This document shows, in pieces, positions 5,992-7,115 of a DNA stretch of 7,115 nt. Positions within the stretch are counted from its first letter, which is position 1; each line of letters starts with the position of its first letter. The translations under genes and the position numbers were made by a program. Origin of the DNA: Bacillota bacterium (GTDB lineage: Bacteria; Bacillota; Clostridia; Christensenellales; Aristaeellaceae); assembly GCA_023458835.1 (NCBI GenBank), contig JAEWWY010000369.1:1-7115 (forward strand), written 5' to 3'. The notes beneath the pieces were generated by a model. That model was not told the origin of the DNA, ran no database searches, and was given only the letters and a program-made list of their open reading frames with translations.

Positions 5992-7040
5992 TAAGGAGAG
6001 GCAATTGTAAACCATGAGACTCAGAAAACCCAAAGTTCAAGATAATCCCATACAGGTTCAGCCCGAAAAGAAGGAAAGGCCCGCTCTTGGCAAGATGGCG
6101 GCCTGGCTTGTTTGCGGTTTTTTGCTTTTGGTGATCGGCATCATGGTCTTTTCCAGCGTTTTCCCTGACAACAATCCGCCTCAGGCGCCTGGTGCCGCGG
6201 TAGCCGATACGGTCGCGCCGGTTCAGAATATATTCTCCTCTGTCACCAACGCGGTGGCGGGCTACCTTCGAACCTTGAAGCTGCGCAGCAACATAGAGTA
6301 TGAATTTAACCGCGTGGATGCGGAGAATGCGCAATTGTCGTATCAGGCCATGCTTGTAGACCACTTAAAAGCGGAGCTTGCGATGTATAAAGACGTGAGT
6401 GAGGAAATGAAGGTAAACGATGCCATGAATCCCATCATGTGTACGGTGATTGGCAGGGATACCGGCAGTTATTTTTCCGTATTCGATATCGACAAGGGCT
6501 CCAATGACGGCATTGAAGATTTCATGGCCGTCACCACGAAGGGCGCCATGGTGGGATATACCTACAGTGTGTCGGAGAACGGGTCTAAGGTGTTGTCCAT
6601 CATTGACAGCCAGGCCAATATTCCGGGATTGATCGAAAGCTCCCGTGATCAGGGCGTGGTGAAGGGGGCGCTGGGTGATAACGGGCAGCCAATGTGCCGC
6701 ATGTTCTATTTGCCTGACAACCTTCCCCGGCCTGGAGATATGGTCGTCACCTCCGGCGTGGGTTCAACTGACGCAGGTTCCTCCGGCAAACGCATTGCTT
6801 TCCCCAAGGGGATCCCCATTGGTACCGTACGGGAAAGCACAAGGAGCCTGGATGCCAACAAACCATATATTATCGTTGAACCGAAGGCGGATTTCCGGCA
6901 CATTGAATATGTGATCGTGCTGCGCTACAAGCCTGATGCGCAGGCAATCGAAAAGCGGGAAAGCGCCAGCGCCGTCAGCGGGCTTATTCCTTTGGACTCG
7001 CCCCGGCCCATACCGGACCTTCAAATGGGTGAGACCATTA
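5917..7040 (+). repeat. Tandem duplication, copy 2 (1124 bp)
   Basis: Second unit of the direct repeat whose first unit is at 4793-5916. It begins abruptly inside the 3' end of mreC copy 1 with a truncated mreB end and runs to about codon 342 of mreC copy 2. Beyond 7040 the sequence differs from copy 1: here it continues into the Pro/Thr-rich tail, whereas copy 1 jumps to the mreB remnant. This pattern is expected from a tandem duplication with breakpoints in the mreB 3' end and the mreC 3' end. Confidence 0.92.
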
Positions 7041-7115
7041 TTCACTTCGGATCGCCTACGCCTACCCTGGACCCCAATGCAACGCCTTCCCCTACACCAT
7101 CGCCTACGCCTACAC
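6014..7115 (+). CDS. mreC: MreC copy 2, rod-shape protein with Pro/Thr-rich tail (3' partial)
   Basis: Tandem paralogue of the upstream mreC, open without a stop to the window edge (367 codons seen). Same layout: basic N-terminus, membrane helix (about 28-50), coiled coil (about 85-130), beta-barrel core (about 140-307). About 48 of the first 342 residues differ from copy 1, many in the linker after the membrane helix (47-62: copy 1 DNALLQVPGTV, copy 2 DNNPPQAPGAA) and near the C-terminus; the barrel core is nearly unchanged. From about residue 347 it has SPTPTLDPNATPSPTPSPTP, a low-complexity extracytoplasmic tail continuing outside the window. This copy probably keeps the ancestral 3' end. 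The AAGGAGAGG at 5993-6001 was duplicated with it, about 12 nt before ATG. It starts 65 nt after the mreC copy 1 stop, so it is co-transcribed with it. Confidence 0.92.
   Translation, partial: MRLRKPKVQDNPIQVQPEKKERPALGKMAAWLVCGFLLLVIGIMVFSSVFPDNNPPQAPGAAVADTVAPVQNIFSSVTNAVAGYLRTLKLRSNIEYEFNRVDAENAQLSYQAMLVDHLKAELAMYKDVSEEMKVNDAMNPIMCTVIGRDTGSYFSVFDIDKGSNDGIEDFMAVTTKGAMVGYTYSVSENGSKVLSIIDSQANIPGLIESSRDQGVVKGALGDNGQPMCRMFYLPDNLPRPGDMVVTSGVGSTDAGSSGKRIAFPKGIPIGTVRESTRSLDANKPYIIVEPKADFRHIEYVIVLRYKPDAQAIEKRESASAVSGLIPLDSPRPIPDLQMGETIIHFGSPTPTLDPNATPSPTPSPTPT
7052..7115 (+). repeat. Low-complexity CCTACG-type repeat encoding the Pro/Thr/Ser tail
   Basis: The 3' end of mreC copy 2 becomes repetitive: TCGCCTACGCCTAC occurs at 7052-7065 and again at 7100-7113, with related CCT/ACA/ACG/TCG codons between. 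It encodes alternating Pro with Thr or Ser. The repeat runs off the window, so its length is unknown; such tracts can change length by slippage. Confidence 0.8.

Noticed and set aside
4776..6364. Two similar minus-strand frames (4776-5240 and 5897-6364) both starting MVYKHGLIRQLRI
   Set aside because: They look like a conserved repeated protein, but are only the antisense shadows of the duplicated mreB-end/mreC segment.
4793..7040. Duplication as a mobile element, transposon or CRISPR-like repeat
   Set aside because: There are only two long units, with no terminal inverted repeats, target-site duplication, transposase or spacers.

Overview
The window reads as a stretch of chromosome from a Gram-positive anaerobe of the Clostridia (Bacillota). 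The reasons are an Rnf complex with a long, multi-ferredoxin RnfB, a maf-mreB-mreC cell-shape cluster in the Firmicutes order, strong AGGAGG-like ribosome binding sites and TTG starts. GC content looks moderate, around the mid-50s percent by eye. The species cannot be named. All real genes are on the + strand and coding density is high.

Left part (1-3063): the distal half of an rnf operon, rnfD (5' end outside the window), rnfE, rnfA, rnfB. The genes overlap or sit within 16 nt of one another. Rnf is a membrane complex that oxidises reduced ferredoxin, reduces NAD+ and pumps Na+ or H+. RnfB takes electrons from ferredoxin through many [4Fe-4S] clusters, RnfA/RnfE carry them across the membrane, and RnfD carries flavin. 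rnfG, usually found between rnfD and rnfE, is not there: rnfD and rnfE overlap by 8 nt. RnfD also has an unusual covalent-FMN motif (SKAT).

Middle (3064-3236): a hairpin terminator closes the rnf operon, and an extended -10 promoter starts the next transcription unit.

Right part (3237-7115): maf (nucleotide pyrophosphatase), mreB (actin-like shape protein), then two tandem copies of mreC. The second copy is still open at the window edge. An 1124-bp block (last 75 nt of mreB, the intergenic gap and nearly all of mreC) occurs twice head to tail, without a single indel. The copies are diverged (about 86% protein identity by hand count) but both remain open. At the junction the first MreC lost the Pro/Thr-rich C-terminal tail that the second still has; it gained ten residues read out of frame from the mreB remnant. 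MreB has a lysine where the catalytic glutamate of MreB ATPases normally lies. The duplicated, tail-differentiated MreC pair next to this altered MreB is the most interesting part of the window.
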